Translations under genes and position numbers: made by a program
Shown: positions 27,555-36,746 of the stretch, piece after piece
How positions within the stretch are numbered: the first letter of the stretch is position 1
How the letters are laid out: each line of letters starts with the position of its first letter
Notes under the pieces: generated by a model
Database searches by the model: none
Told to the model about the DNA's origin: nothing
What the model saw: the letters and a program-made list of their open reading frames with translations, nothing else
From: an uncultured Spirochaetota bacterium
GTDB taxonomy: Bacteria > Spirochaetota > Spirochaetia > Treponematales > Rectinemataceae
Length of the DNA stretch: 64,000 nt
Assembly: GCA_903821875.1 (NCBI GenBank)
Contig: CAIJMU010000127.1
Coordinates: 18,567 to 82,566, forward strand
Direction of reading: 5' to 3'

Positions 27555-28667
27555 ATGAGTACGATCGGCATCAAGCTCGCTGACGGCAAGTTCTATCCCA
27601 TCCTCGATGACGGCAGGCCTGCCGGCAAGAAACTTGTCGTGACGACGGTCAAGGATGGACAGAAGAGCGTTCAGATCGATGTCTACCGTGGCGAGGGCGA
27701 ATCGGTAGTCGGCGCAGACTACATGGGCAGCCTCGTGGTCGATGGTATCCCCGAGCAGACCGCTGGCACGCCAGATGTCAAGCTCGAACTCGAGCTCGAC
27801 GACGCAGGCCACCTGAAGGCCCGGGCCTCGGTGGCAGGAGCGGAAGAGACCACAGAAGTCTCCCTTGAATCCCTGGTCGAGGATCCAGGTTATGAGACAC
27901 CTGACTTCGATATCGAGGAAGACCGCACGGACAGCCTCCCCGAGGAGGGCCTGGCCTCCGACGATTTGAAAATGGATATCGACGATGATTTCGAGATTCC
28001 CGACATGGACTCATCAAGCTACGGCAGCAACGACGATGAGGTAACCACTCCCGAAGAGGGGGCTGGCCTCCTTGCCAAGGCGAGCGAGAGTCAGCGGGAA
28101 CGGCATGGCCTGCCCATAACTGCCTTCGTGGGCGGCGCCGTTGTGCTGATTGTCCTGGGCGCCCTCCTGTGGATGTTCCTCCGCAGTCCAGCTGCGGTGT
28201 CCAAAGCACCCGCTGCGCCGGCGGTGGCAGCCAAACCCGTGGAGAGCAAGACTCCAGCGGCAACAGCCGCTCCCGCCCCGAAGCCCACAGCAGCCCCCGC
28301 AGCATCGGCAGTATCTCCGGCAGCCAAGACGGCTGCCAAGCCAGCCGCCCCTCCAGAGGCAAGCGCTGCCAAGGCAGGCTCCACTCAAACCACTCCCGCT
28401 GCCAAAGCCACAGAGGCTGCGCCAGCAACCAAGCCCGCGATGGCCCCCCCCACGAAGGCAGGTGCCAAGCCCGCAGCTGCGCCCACCAAAGCGGAGCCGG
28501 CTCCCGCAGGCAAACGCTACAGGATCAAGTGGGGCGACACACTCTGGGACATCGCCTGGGCCAGCTACCGAGACCCCTGGCTCTATCCGCGTATCGTGAA
28601 GGCCAACAAGCTCCGGAACCCCGACCGCATCATGGCGGGCACCTGGATCGTGATTCCCCGGCGCTGA
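27555..28667 (+). CDS. Membrane protein: Hsp70-substrate-domain-like N-terminus, TM, LysM C-terminus
   Basis: A 370-residue protein in three parts. Residues 1-110 resemble the peptide-binding beta-sandwich of Hsp70/DnaK: SVQIDVYRGEG, MGSLVVDGIPEQTAGTPDVK and LELELDDAGHLKARASV line up with DnaK-type VTIHVLQGER, LGQFNLDGI and FDIDADGILHVSA. Acidic residues 115-175 follow, then one membrane helix (PITAFVGGAVVLIVLGALLW, about 187-206), a long Ala/Pro/Lys linker (about 210-315) and a LysM domain (YRIKWGDTLWDIAWASY to the end). The topology would put LysM in the periplasm on peptidoglycan and the Hsp70-like domain in the cytoplasm. The ATG at 27555 follows GAAGG. A transglycosylase gene is next. 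Confidence 0.82.
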   Translation: MSTIGIKLADGKFYPILDDGRPAGKKLVVTTVKDGQKSVQIDVYRGEGESVVGADYMGSLVVDGIPEQTAGTPDVKLELELDDAGHLKARASVAGAEETTEVSLESLVEDPGYETPDFDIEEDRTDSLPEEGLASDDLKMDIDDDFEIPDMDSSSYGSNDDEVTTPEEGAGLLAKASESQRERHGLPITAFVGGAVVLIVLGALLWMFLRSPAAVSKAPAAPAVAAKPVESKTPAATAAPAPKPTAAPAASAVSPAAKTAAKPAAPPEASAAKAGSTQTTPAAKATEAAPATKPAMAPPTKAGAKPAAAPTKAEPAPAGKRYRIKWGDTLWDIAWASYRDPWLYPRIVKANKLRNPDRIMAGTWIVIPRR

Positions 28668-28757
28668 TCGCCAGGGGGGAATCCAGGAAGCCCGGCATCC
28701 CAAAACGGGGGCCTCGTATGGACACGGGGCGTCCACATCCCCTAGGCTCGCCTACCC

Positions 28758-31175
28758 ATGCCTAAAGTTCCGTTCCAGCTCCGTCGTTCCACCCTGGCTG
28801 GCGCGAGCGCCCTGGTCCTGGGTCTCATTGCCCTTTCAGCCTGCCTCGGCCAGACAATCCCTTCAACGCCCGCGCCCGCAGCCCCGCCCTTCGGCCTCGA
28901 TGCCCAGGCCTACGCGGAGATTCTCGAAAAACGCGACGCAAAGGCCGTACTCGGGCTTCCCGAAGCAGTTTTTGAGAATCCGGGACCAAAGGGTCCCCTC
29001 GCCTGGTTCGCCACGGCAGCCTGGCTCGAGAAGCGATCTGCTCCAGACCTCGATGCGACGTCACGGATCCTGGACCTCTACTCACGGGCTGAGGCAACCT
29101 CCAAGGGCTTTGTCCACGACGAGTCCTCGAGGAGACGCACGGCGATGCTTTTCACAATTGCCCGCGCTTCGCCAAAAGGCGGGCCCGGGCGAAGCGCTGC
29201 ATGGGAAACCGCCCTCGCCTCGCTGCCCCAGGAAGCTGCGGGGATCGATGCGGAACTGCGGAGGCTCGAGGCTTTGTCGGCCCTCGGGAACTGGGACGCG
29301 ATCATCAGGCTCCTGCCCTCCTTCGCCGCACGGGGCGACCTGGGGACCTCCATCCCACGGAGCGGAGCCCTCCTGTGGTTCGAGGCCGAGGCGAGGCTGC
29401 GGCGCAACCTCGGGGACGACGGAAAGATCGGTGCAGCTGCGCTCGGCAGGCTCCTCGCCCTCGGGAAGGGCCCCTGGGTCGCGCGCGGGATAGACCTCGC
29501 CGGAGAGCTTGCCACCGGGGGCAGGGCTGCCCCGGATGCGACAGTCATCACAATTGCCAAAATGCGACAGGCTGTCGAAAGCCGTATCTACGCCGAAGCC
29601 TATTCGCTGTCGAGGCGCGCCCTTCCCGCCATCCTCGCGGGCCGGCGCGACCGCGACCTCGTTACCGACCTGTCGAAGGCCTACCTCTTTTCGGGCAAGT
29701 CGGGCGAGGGGCTCGCACTCATGGACGAGCTTGGCGCGGTGTCGCCTGCAGCGAGGGTCGGTGCTTCGCCTGAATGGACTGCAGCCTGGTACAAGGCCCG
29801 CATGCTCAAGACCCTCCTCCGCAACGAGGAAGCGAATGCCCTCTTCGGGGAACTCGCGGCGACAGCCTCGGGGGAAACCGACCGCGACTCTGCGCTCTGG
29901 TACCTCCTCGACGGGGAATTGTCGCTCGTGGAGACGCGTCTCGCCGCGGAGAAAGCCTGGACATCGCGAAGCGACCGGGACCACGCAGTCGCGCGGCGCA
30001 AGGTCGCCCTCATCGCCAAGGCTGCAAGGGGCTGGACTGACCCGAAGGCGTTCAGCGACCTCGCGGGGACAGCGTTCCGGCAGTTCCTGGGCAGCGGTGA
30101 CTGGGAGGCTGTCGAAGCCTTTGCGCTTTCTGTGGCAACCCGACTGGCCCCCGACCTCGGTGCGAGGAGCCTCTACCTCGCTGGCCGCGCCAGGGAACTC
30201 GGGTTCATTGGCCGTGCCGACAGCTCTCCCCTCATCATGCTGGCAGATGCAGCGCAACGGGATGAAGCCGGTCCAGCCCGCCCCGGCGACGGCATTCGTG
30301 CTGCGGCTCGCTTCGAGGCAGTCCTCGGTATGGCCGATGCTCCCGACTATTACAGAGTGACAGCCGCCGCCCGCCTTGGCCGCGACATTCCCCCCATTGG
30401 AGCAGCCCAGGCGGAATCCGGCGCAAACCCTGCTGCACGTACTGCCCCCCCGGGGACAGACAGCATTGCAGCTGCGCTGGAAGGCATTGTCGCGCTGGGC
30501 ATGCCCGAACTCGCCTGGAGCCTGGCATCGACGCGTCTCGACTTCCTCGAGGACGCCAGGCTCCTCTCCCTCGCCGAAGCCTGCTCTGAACTCGGGCAGG
30601 TCACCTGGTCGATGCGCTTTGCCAACAGCCTCGACTCGCGTTCGGGGGGAACCCGGCGGACCCAGGAACTCCTCTACCCACGCCCCTGGCTCTCCGAACT
30701 GCAGGCTGCCCTGGGCGACTCTGGCATTCCCGAGGAGATCGCCCTTGGCCTCGTCCGTTCAGAAAGCTGGTTCGACCCCAGCATCAAGAGCCCGGTCGGA
30801 GCCACAGGCCTCGCCCAGCTCATGCCGGCCACCGCCGTGGAACTCGCTCACAAGCTTAAGCTGAAAGTGTGGTCCATCGAGTCACCAGGCGACAATCTCA
30901 TGCTAGGCATGAAGATGTTCCGGGACCTCTACCTGGAGACGGGAGGCCGCGCCATGCGCTCGGCCTTTGCCTACAACGCAGGACGGACGCGGCTCAAGCG
31001 CTGGGTGGCTGAATCAGGGTGGCTTCCCGATGACCTCTTCCTCGAGACCCTCCCCTTTGACGAGACCCGCCAGTACGGCCGGAAGATTGTTTCCGCCTCA
31101 GCACGGTATGGGGCTCTGTATTATGGGAAGGGCAGCGCTGAATCAGTGCGGGCGATACTCAGGCCGCGAGACTGA
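28758..31175 (+). CDS. Lytic murein transglycosylase lipoprotein (Slt-like)
   Basis: An 805-residue protein. It has a lipoprotein signal with lipobox LSAC (cleavage before Cys at about residue 29), a long helical, TPR-like middle region (about 60-630), and a C-terminal SLT domain: IALGLVRSESWFDPSIKSPV (catalytic Glu about residue 669), GATGLAQLMPATA, LGMKMFRDL and FAYNAGRTRLKRW. It cleaves peptidoglycan glycan strands to anhydromuropeptides and resembles soluble lytic transglycosylase Slt70 with a lipid anchor. The LysM membrane protein gene lies 90 bases upstream, so both may serve cell-wall remodelling. The stop overlaps the tail of the opposing gene at 31159 by 17 bases. Confidence 0.9.
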   Translation: MPKVPFQLRRSTLAGASALVLGLIALSACLGQTIPSTPAPAAPPFGLDAQAYAEILEKRDAKAVLGLPEAVFENPGPKGPLAWFATAAWLEKRSAPDLDATSRILDLYSRAEATSKGFVHDESSRRRTAMLFTIARASPKGGPGRSAAWETALASLPQEAAGIDAELRRLEALSALGNWDAIIRLLPSFAARGDLGTSIPRSGALLWFEAEARLRRNLGDDGKIGAAALGRLLALGKGPWVARGIDLAGELATGGRAAPDATVITIAKMRQAVESRIYAEAYSLSRRALPAILAGRRDRDLVTDLSKAYLFSGKSGEGLALMDELGAVSPAARVGASPEWTAAWYKARMLKTLLRNEEANALFGELAATASGETDRDSALWYLLDGELSLVETRLAAEKAWTSRSDRDHAVARRKVALIAKAARGWTDPKAFSDLAGTAFRQFLGSGDWEAVEAFALSVATRLAPDLGARSLYLAGRARELGFIGRADSSPLIMLADAAQRDEAGPARPGDGIRAAARFEAVLGMADAPDYYRVTAAARLGRDIPPIGAAQAESGANPAARTAPPGTDSIAAALEGIVALGMPELAWSLASTRLDFLEDARLLSLAEACSELGQVTWSMRFANSLDSRSGGTRRTQELLYPRPWLSELQAALGDSGIPEEIALGLVRSESWFDPSIKSPVGATGLAQLMPATAVELAHKLKLKVWSIESPGDNLMLGMKMFRDLYLETGGRAMRSAFAYNAGRTRLKRWVAESGWLPDDLFLETLPFDETRQYGRKIVSASARYGALYYGKGSAESVRAILRPRD

Positions 31176-31545
31176 ACAGCATGCCGGATTCGACGGGAGC
31201 CGAGAAGGAGTAGGGCGCAGTCGGGGCGACTGCAGCGGACCTGAGCTCGGAGCCGTACTGCTGAATGAGGGCATCGATGCGCTCGGAAGTCATTCCCTCG
31301 GGCTTCTGGGCTGCCTCGAGGGGCTGGGACTTCATGCTGGAAAGGCGCTCGATGAGGGTGTCGAGGATCTTGAGACGGTCGATGGAGGCGACAGGCTGCC
31401 CTGGCGAAGCCGCGACTCCACTCACGTGCTGGAAATTGGAGTACAGGAGTTCGCTGGCCGACACAGGCAGGCTCATTTTTCCCGCGCCATTGCTTGCGTA
31501 GGCGTACGAAAGAGGCACAGAACTCGTGGCTAGCATTCCAGTCAT
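31159..31545 (-). CDS. Small protein of unknown function
   Basis: 128 residues: MTGMLATSSVPLSYAYASNG at the start, a Ser/Pro/Ala-rich first half, then a helical stretch (IDRLKILDTLIERLSSMKSQ; PEGMTSERIDALIQQYG). I do not recognise a family. It is accepted as a gene because GGAGGG lies seven bases before the ATG at 31545, the helical part is amphipathic and plausible, and codon use is like the neighbours. There is no signal peptide or membrane helix. It is convergent with the transglycosylase gene (17-base overlap) and divergent from the histidine kinase at 31653. Confidence 0.6.
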   Translation of the reverse strand: MTGMLATSSVPLSYAYASNGAGKMSLPVSASELLYSNFQHVSGVAASPGQPVASIDRLKILDTLIERLSSMKSQPLEAAQKPEGMTSERIDALIQQYGSELRSAAVAPTAPYSFSAPVESGMLFSLAA

Positions 31546-31652
31546 GGCAGGACCCTCCATCCCGAATATCGGCGCAGGCGGGGAAGGAATTAGCGGAATT
31601 TTGCCTCTGGCTGTGCTTGAGTCCCCACGAGCTGGGGGACTATCATTCAGGC

Positions 31653-33278
31653 ATGGACAGGAACAAGGAAGCTCAAATCCCCAGGACGGGACAGCATGAC
31701 CAGATAACGGACAGGCGCTGGAACGGGTCGAGGGAAGATCTCTACCGGGTTTTCGCCGAGGCGGGGAACCATCTGGTCTGGGCCCTCGACACTTCCCTCA
31801 ATACAATGTACGTGAGTCCGGTGATAGAGGGCTTCCTTGGCTGGACTCGGGAGGAGTACCTCCAGCTTCCACCTGAGCGCATCCTCGCCCCGGAATCCCT
31901 GGCCCGGGCCCGTTCCATCCACGCAGACTTGCTAGCGGATTCCTCTGTGCAGGGCTGGCGGAGCTACCTGGCACTCCATATACACAAAGACGCTTCGCTG
32001 GTACCCGGCATCGTGACAGCCTCACTCCTCGTCGACCTGGACGGAAAAATACGCGGCTTCATCGGCAGCACCCAGCGTGCCCAGCTCGAAGCTGCTGTTG
32101 CCAACCCCGAGTCCTTCAGCGAACTCGACGAGGAAATGCTGATGGCAAACCGCCTCGAAGCCATCGGCATCCTCGCCGGTGGGGTCGCCCACGATTTCAA
32201 CAACCTCCTGGCAGCCATCATGGGCAATATCAGCCTGGCCATCCTTGAGCTCGACGACCTGCCCAAGGAGGGCGTCATGCAGTCACCCCCGGTCATCGAG
32301 ACCAGGCGACTCCTGGGGGAGGCGGAAAGGGCCTCTCTCCGTGCCCGCGACCTCACCCGCCAGCTCCTCATGCTTTCCAAGGGTGGCAGTGTCGCAAAAG
32401 CCGCGCTCGACCCTGCAGACCTGGCACGGGAAGTGAGTGCCTTCCAGACCCCGAACCTCGGAACCCGGATAGAGCTGGAAGTAGGGCCCAGCCTCCCCTG
32501 GATACTCGGGGACCGGAGCCAGATTTTCCAGCTGGCCCAGAACCTCATCATCAATGCAGCCCAGGCCATGCCGAGGGGGGGGCTCGTCAGCGTGAGGCTC
32601 CACCGCGCGGAGGGCCCGGAAAGCCCTGGCCCGGGCGTCTGGGTCTGCTTCGAGGTCGAGGACGAGGGGAAGGGCATTCCGCCCGATGTCAGGAACAGGC
32701 TCTTCGAACCCTGGTTCACCACCAGGAAGGAGGGCTCAGGGCTCGGGCTGGCGATCTGCCAGGCAGTAGTCAGGAAGCACGGTGGCACGATCTCGGCAGG
32801 TGATGGCTCCCGGGGAGGGGCATTGTTCCGGGTCTTCCTGCCGGCGATTCCGCCCCGAAGCCCCGAAGCCCTCGCCATGGGGCTCAGGATTGAACCAAAA
32901 CACGGCCGTCGCATCCTGTTGATCGATGACCAGAAGAGCATCCGAGACCTCGCACGGGACATGGCCGCCCGCGCCGGATACCTTCTGGTCGCCGTAGCCT
33001 CGGTACAAGAGGGAGAGGCCGAATGGGAGAGGAATCGCGCCCGCAACACCAGGGCCGAACTGGTCATCATCGACTGGAAGCTCGGCGGAGGCTCCCGGGG
33101 AATTGACTTCCTCATCAGCATGAAGGAGCACGATCCTGGCCCCCTCGTCCTGATATCCAGCGGCTACCTCGAAGGCGATCCGGTCGACCCCGAATCGCGC
33201 GGCTACGGCAGGGTACTCCGGAAACCTTTCAATTATGAAGATTTCATCCATGCTGTGGAGCTCGCCTTCCCCGGCTGA
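31653..33278 (+). CDS. Hybrid sensor histidine kinase (PAS-HisKA-HATPase-REC)
   Basis: A 541-residue soluble protein. It has a PAS domain (about 25-145), a phospho-acceptor region ILAGGVAHDFNNLLAAIMGN (His about residue 179, the HDFNN type), an N-box QLAQNLIINAAQAMPRGG, G-boxes VEDEGKGIPPDV and KEGSGLGLAICQAVV, and a C-terminal receiver domain (about 425-541) with ILLIDDQKSIRD, the phosphorylatable Asp in LVIIDWKLGG, and the Lys in RVLRKPFN. Self-phosphotransfer to the receiver is expected; no output domain or partner is adjacent. The ATG at 31653 begins a charged N-terminus just before the PAS domain; longer frames upstream overlap the divergent gene. Confidence 0.92.
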   Translation: MDRNKEAQIPRTGQHDQITDRRWNGSREDLYRVFAEAGNHLVWALDTSLNTMYVSPVIEGFLGWTREEYLQLPPERILAPESLARARSIHADLLADSSVQGWRSYLALHIHKDASLVPGIVTASLLVDLDGKIRGFIGSTQRAQLEAAVANPESFSELDEEMLMANRLEAIGILAGGVAHDFNNLLAAIMGNISLAILELDDLPKEGVMQSPPVIETRRLLGEAERASLRARDLTRQLLMLSKGGSVAKAALDPADLAREVSAFQTPNLGTRIELEVGPSLPWILGDRSQIFQLAQNLIINAAQAMPRGGLVSVRLHRAEGPESPGPGVWVCFEVEDEGKGIPPDVRNRLFEPWFTTRKEGSGLGLAICQAVVRKHGGTISAGDGSRGGALFRVFLPAIPPRSPEALAMGLRIEPKHGRRILLIDDQKSIRDLARDMAARAGYLLVAVASVQEGEAEWERNRARNTRAELVIIDWKLGGGSRGIDFLISMKEHDPGPLVLISSGYLEGDPVDPESRGYGRVLRKPFNYEDFIHAVELAFPG

Positions 33279-33326
33279 CTGCCCTGCCCTCGCCCTGGCG
33301 CTACCCGGCAGGGCTGCGTCCCAGGT

Positions 33327-34322
33327 CTACTGCTTTGTCGAAGCCTTCCAGAGGCGGTCGTTGACAGCGAGGCCAAGCCCCTCCGCTGGAACGCGCTCCG
33401 CCCAGATGCCCGCAACGCCTGCCTCGTCCAACTCGTGGAGGACGACAAAGAGGGCAGCTGCCGCCTCGCGGAGGTCTCCACCTGGCGAGAGGATGCGCTC
33501 GGTGACTCTAGGGCCACAGGAGCCCCGGCGAGCCCGGTAGGCAGCTCGCGAGGCTTCGCTGAAAAAGACGAGGCCTTCACCCTCTCCGATGCTGGCATCG
33601 GGGAGGGCCCCCTCCGCCACAAGGTGGAGGCTCGCGCGCGGCGCGTAGTGGCTCGCCAGCTGCCCAGGGCTCGTGGGCGTCTCTGAAACCCTGTCCACAA
33701 GGTCCACCGGTCCCACCACTGCCTCGATCGCCGCGCGGGGCAGTCCACCCGGCCTGAGGATGAGCGGTCGCTCCCCCGTAACGTCCAGGACCGTTGATTC
33801 CACGCCGATATCGGTCGCTCCCCCATCGACGACAAAGTCGATAGCGTCCCCGAGCATGCGGACCACGTGCTCGGCGCGCGTGGGAGAGAGGTAGCCGAAG
33901 GGGTTGGCGCTCGGAGCGGCGACGGGAACCCCCGCAGCGCGGATAATGGCCCGCGCGACGGGATGGGCAGGCATGCGTACAGCCACCGTGTCGAGGCCGC
34001 TGGTCACGAGGGCCGGCACGCGGGGGGTCCTGGGAAGTATGAGGGTCAGGGGACCGGGCCAGAAGGCTTCGGCCAGTCGCTCGGCTAACGCGTTCGGAAA
34101 GGAGGCCACCAGGGCCAGGCCCGAGATGTCAGCGATGTGGACGATGAGGGGATCGAAGCCCGGCCTCCGCTTCACCTCGAAAACACGGGCTACGGCCACC
34201 GCATCGAAGGCGTTGGCTCCGAGTCCGTAGACTGTCTCAGTCGGGATGGCCACGAGAAGGCCCCCCGCAAGGGCCCTGGCGGCACGGTCGATGCCCGGGG
34301 CATCGGGCTGAAGGAGTTCCAT
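33327..34322 (-). CDS. tsaC: Threonylcarbamoyl-AMP synthase (Sua5/YwlC-type)
   Basis: A 331-residue enzyme that makes threonylcarbamoyl-AMP from Thr, bicarbonate and ATP for the t6A37 modification of ANN-decoding tRNAs. The YrdC domain (about 1-200) has GGLLVAIPTETVYGLGANA, VFEVKRRPGFDPLIVHI, FWPGPLTLILPR, VAVRMPAHPVARAII and APSANPFGYLSPT. The C-terminal Sua5 domain (about 225-331, after the linker PTSPGQLASHYAP) marks the long Sua5 form. The ATG at 34322 (MELLQPDAPG) is chosen as the natural start; an in-frame ATG at 34346 adds eight residues and neither has a clear ribosome site. It is convergent with the histidine kinase gene. Confidence 0.92.
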   Translation of the reverse strand: MELLQPDAPGIDRAARALAGGLLVAIPTETVYGLGANAFDAVAVARVFEVKRRPGFDPLIVHIADISGLALVASFPNALAERLAEAFWPGPLTLILPRTPRVPALVTSGLDTVAVRMPAHPVARAIIRAAGVPVAAPSANPFGYLSPTRAEHVVRMLGDAIDFVVDGGATDIGVESTVLDVTGERPLILRPGGLPRAAIEAVVGPVDLVDRVSETPTSPGQLASHYAPRASLHLVAEGALPDASIGEGEGLVFFSEASRAAYRARRGSCGPRVTERILSPGGDLREAAAALFVVLHELDEAGVAGIWAERVPAEGLGLAVNDRLWKASTKQ

Positions 34323-34400
34323 GATCGGCCGATTGTAGCGGCGCATGGCGAAATTGCCTATGCGGAAGGAAATGGCCTGAGTTCGATCAATTTTTACCCT

Positions 34401-34428
34401 TTGCGCAAAAACGAAGGCATGTTAGAAT
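34401..34428 (+). promoter_or_regulatory. Candidate promoter for DUF1538-PII operon
   Basis: TTGCGC (34401-34406), 16-base spacer, TAGAAT (34423-34428). It leaves a leader of about 200 bases that contains the CAGA repeat and no recognised riboswitch. Confidence 0.5.
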
Positions 34429-34512
34429 CGCGGGAATTTGAGGGGCAATCAGCATCACCGGCAGGGCGGTCTCGAGGGCGTTCAAGCGGAAACGTGCTTC
34501 GGGCGCGTCAGC

Positions 34513-34535
34513 CAGACAGACAGACAGACAGACAG
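34513..34535. repeat. CAGA tetranucleotide repeat
   Basis: 23 bases of uninterrupted CAGA units (almost six copies) in the 5-prime leader of the DUF1538 gene, about 95 bases before its start codon. Short tandem repeats of this kind are prone to slippage. Confidence 0.85.
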
Positions 34536-34630
34536 CCATAGCCTGCGGGGACACGTAGATGAAAGGCCTGTTTCTAGCCGCGAGACTGGGCACCAGGGGC
34601 GGCAATGACTGGAAAAATGGAGGCAATTAA

Positions 34631-36736
34631 ATGAAAGAAGCGGCGGGAAAGCTCGAACGGGTGCATCTGAGCCTGAAGGAAAAAGTCAACCTCGTCCTGC
34701 CCTATGTCGGAAGGAAGATCATGGAGCAGATCAAGGCCGTAGCGCTGATCGTCGTCTACCTGGTGCTGTTCCAGGTAGTCGCCCTCCGTATCCCGATCGC
34801 CGACGCCGCCATCATTGCATCGGGCATTGCCGTCATCGTTCTGGGCCTGGCCTTCTTCATGGAAGGGCTCTTTCTCGGTCTCATGCCGCTGGGCGAGACC
34901 ATCGGGATCCGGCTGCCACAGAAGACGAAACTTCCCGTAATACTGATATTTTCCTTCATCCTCGGCGTAGGTGTGACCTTCGCCGAACCCGCCATCGGAG
35001 TCCTCCAGGTAGCCGGTTCCTTCATCAAGGCCTGGAACGCGCCCCTCCTCTTCGTGGTGCTCAACAAGTACGCGATGCTGCTCAAGATCACGGTCGGTGC
35101 CGGTGTGGGCCTGGCTGTTCTCGCGGGCATGCTCAGGTTCTTTTACAATTGGTCCCTCAAACCCTTCCTGTACATCGGCGTCCCGGTGACGATGGCCCTC
35201 TCGATCTGGGCGACCTTCGAACCGAACCTCGCCTACTTAAGCGGCGTCGCCTGGGACTGCGGCGGCGTCACCACCGGACCCGTCACCGTGCCGCTCGTCC
35301 TCGCCCTCGGCATCGGCGTCAGCAGGATGACCAGCAAGGACGGAGGCGAAGCCGGTGGCTTCGGTGTGGTCACGCTGGCCTCCCTGTTCCCCATCGTTAC
35401 GGTATTCCTCCTCGGCATCATCCTGCTCCCCTCAGTGCCTGCCCCGATGGACCAGAAAGCTTTCCTCGCGTCAGAAAATCGTGCAAAGGCCGTCGCTCTC
35501 TTCGATTCGGAGGACGCACTCTTTGGTTACGCCCTTCGCAATGCCTCGATCGAGGCCCAGAGCGGCCTGTGGGACGGCGACAAGACAGCAATGCTTTCCT
35601 ATGTGGCTAAGCTGGGAAGCGACGAGGGCCTCCGGACCCGTGTGCTTGGGAAAGGCGACACAGCCACCCTGGAACGTTGGGCTATCGGAAACGGATCACA
35701 GGAACAGCGCGTCGCAGCGCTCGGCAGCGAAGAGGCAGTGCGCGCTGCAGTGGCCAGGGTGGATGTATCCAATTCCAGTAGCCTCGACCTTCCGGACCTC
35801 CTGGCCCGCAACGGCGCTGCAGCCGTCCAGGCAATCCTCCCCCTCGTGATATTCCTGGTCTTCGTGCTCGCAGTCGTCCTCCGCGAAAAGCTCCCACATC
35901 CTGACCAGCTCTTTATCGGTGTCGTCTTCGCCCTCATCGGCATGGGCTTATTCAGCATTGGCATTGAATTGGGCCTGTCCAAGCTCGGCAACCAGGTGGG
36001 TTCGAAGCTGCCGTCTACCTTCAAGAGGATCGAGCTGACCGAACAACAGACGACCATTTCGGGCTTCGACAAATCGATCATCCAGACTGCGGTTAATCCC
36101 GACGGGAGCACGGTGCAGTTCTTCTACGCAAACCTCAACGACGCCTACGTCCAGGTTCCCTGGGACGAAAAGCGCTTCGAAGACTCGACCGGAAGATATC
36201 AGTACGTACCGACCCACGGTCCGCTCTACGGCGAGACCATGGGTGTGGGAGGAATACTCGTCGTGATCTTCTTTGCCTTCGTGATGGGTTTCGGGGCTAC
36301 CCTCGCCGAGCCCGCCCTCAACGCCCTCGGCCAGACCGTCGAAGTACTGACCGTCGGTGCCTTCCGGAAAAGCCTCCTCATGCAGACTGTGGCCATAGGC
36401 GTGGGCATAGGAATAGCCGTAGGAGTAATGAAGATCGTTTTCGACATCCCGCTGATATTCATCCTTGCCCCGCCCTATGCCGTCCTGATGCTCCTTACCA
36501 AGCTATCGAGCGAGGAATTCGTCAATATCGGCTGGGATTCCGCCGGCGTCACGACGGGTCCGATAACTGTCCCCCTCGTCCTGGCCATGGGACTTGGCAT
36601 AAGTACCCAGGTAGGCGTAGTCGAGGGCTTCGGGATACTGGCGGCCGCCTCGGCCTTCCCGATCCTGGCGGTCCTCGCTGTCGGTCTCGTCACCAATTCG
36701 AAGAAGAAGGCCCTTCTCGAAGCAGCGGGCGCGTGA
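34631..36736 (+). CDS. DUF1538 family membrane protein (two repeats)
   Basis: A 701-residue integral membrane protein made of two similar halves. Each half has a FAEP-type motif (ILGVGVTFAEPAIGVLQ; MGFGATLAEPALNALGQ) and a WD--GVTTGP motif (WDCGGVTTGPVTVPLVLALG; WDSAGVTTGPITVPLVLAMG), the hallmarks of DUF1538. Between them lies a large soluble region (about 275-395), and a second soluble insert of about 80 residues lies around 470-550. The internal symmetry and buried polar motifs look like a transporter. The substrate is unknown. The gene downstream encodes PII-like domains 11 bases away, which suggests allosteric control of transport. The ribosome site is AATGGAGG. Confidence 0.85.
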   Translation: MKEAAGKLERVHLSLKEKVNLVLPYVGRKIMEQIKAVALIVVYLVLFQVVALRIPIADAAIIASGIAVIVLGLAFFMEGLFLGLMPLGETIGIRLPQKTKLPVILIFSFILGVGVTFAEPAIGVLQVAGSFIKAWNAPLLFVVLNKYAMLLKITVGAGVGLAVLAGMLRFFYNWSLKPFLYIGVPVTMALSIWATFEPNLAYLSGVAWDCGGVTTGPVTVPLVLALGIGVSRMTSKDGGEAGGFGVVTLASLFPIVTVFLLGIILLPSVPAPMDQKAFLASENRAKAVALFDSEDALFGYALRNASIEAQSGLWDGDKTAMLSYVAKLGSDEGLRTRVLGKGDTATLERWAIGNGSQEQRVAALGSEEAVRAAVARVDVSNSSSLDLPDLLARNGAAAVQAILPLVIFLVFVLAVVLREKLPHPDQLFIGVVFALIGMGLFSIGIELGLSKLGNQVGSKLPSTFKRIELTEQQTTISGFDKSIIQTAVNPDGSTVQFFYANLNDAYVQVPWDEKRFEDSTGRYQYVPTHGPLYGETMGVGGILVVIFFAFVMGFGATLAEPALNALGQTVEVLTVGAFRKSLLMQTVAIGVGIGIAVGVMKIVFDIPLIFILAPPYAVLMLLTKLSSEEFVNIGWDSAGVTTGPITVPLVLAMGLGISTQVGVVEGFGILAAASAFPILAVLAVGLVTNSKKKALLEAAGA

Positions 36737-36746
36737 GGAGGATGCG

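Noticed and set aside
34430..34630. Possible riboswitch (guanidine, c-di-AMP or manganese type) before the DUF1538 gene
   Set aside because: The leader is long and structured, but I could not match the conserved blocks of these classes. Only the CAGA repeat and a promoter are supported.
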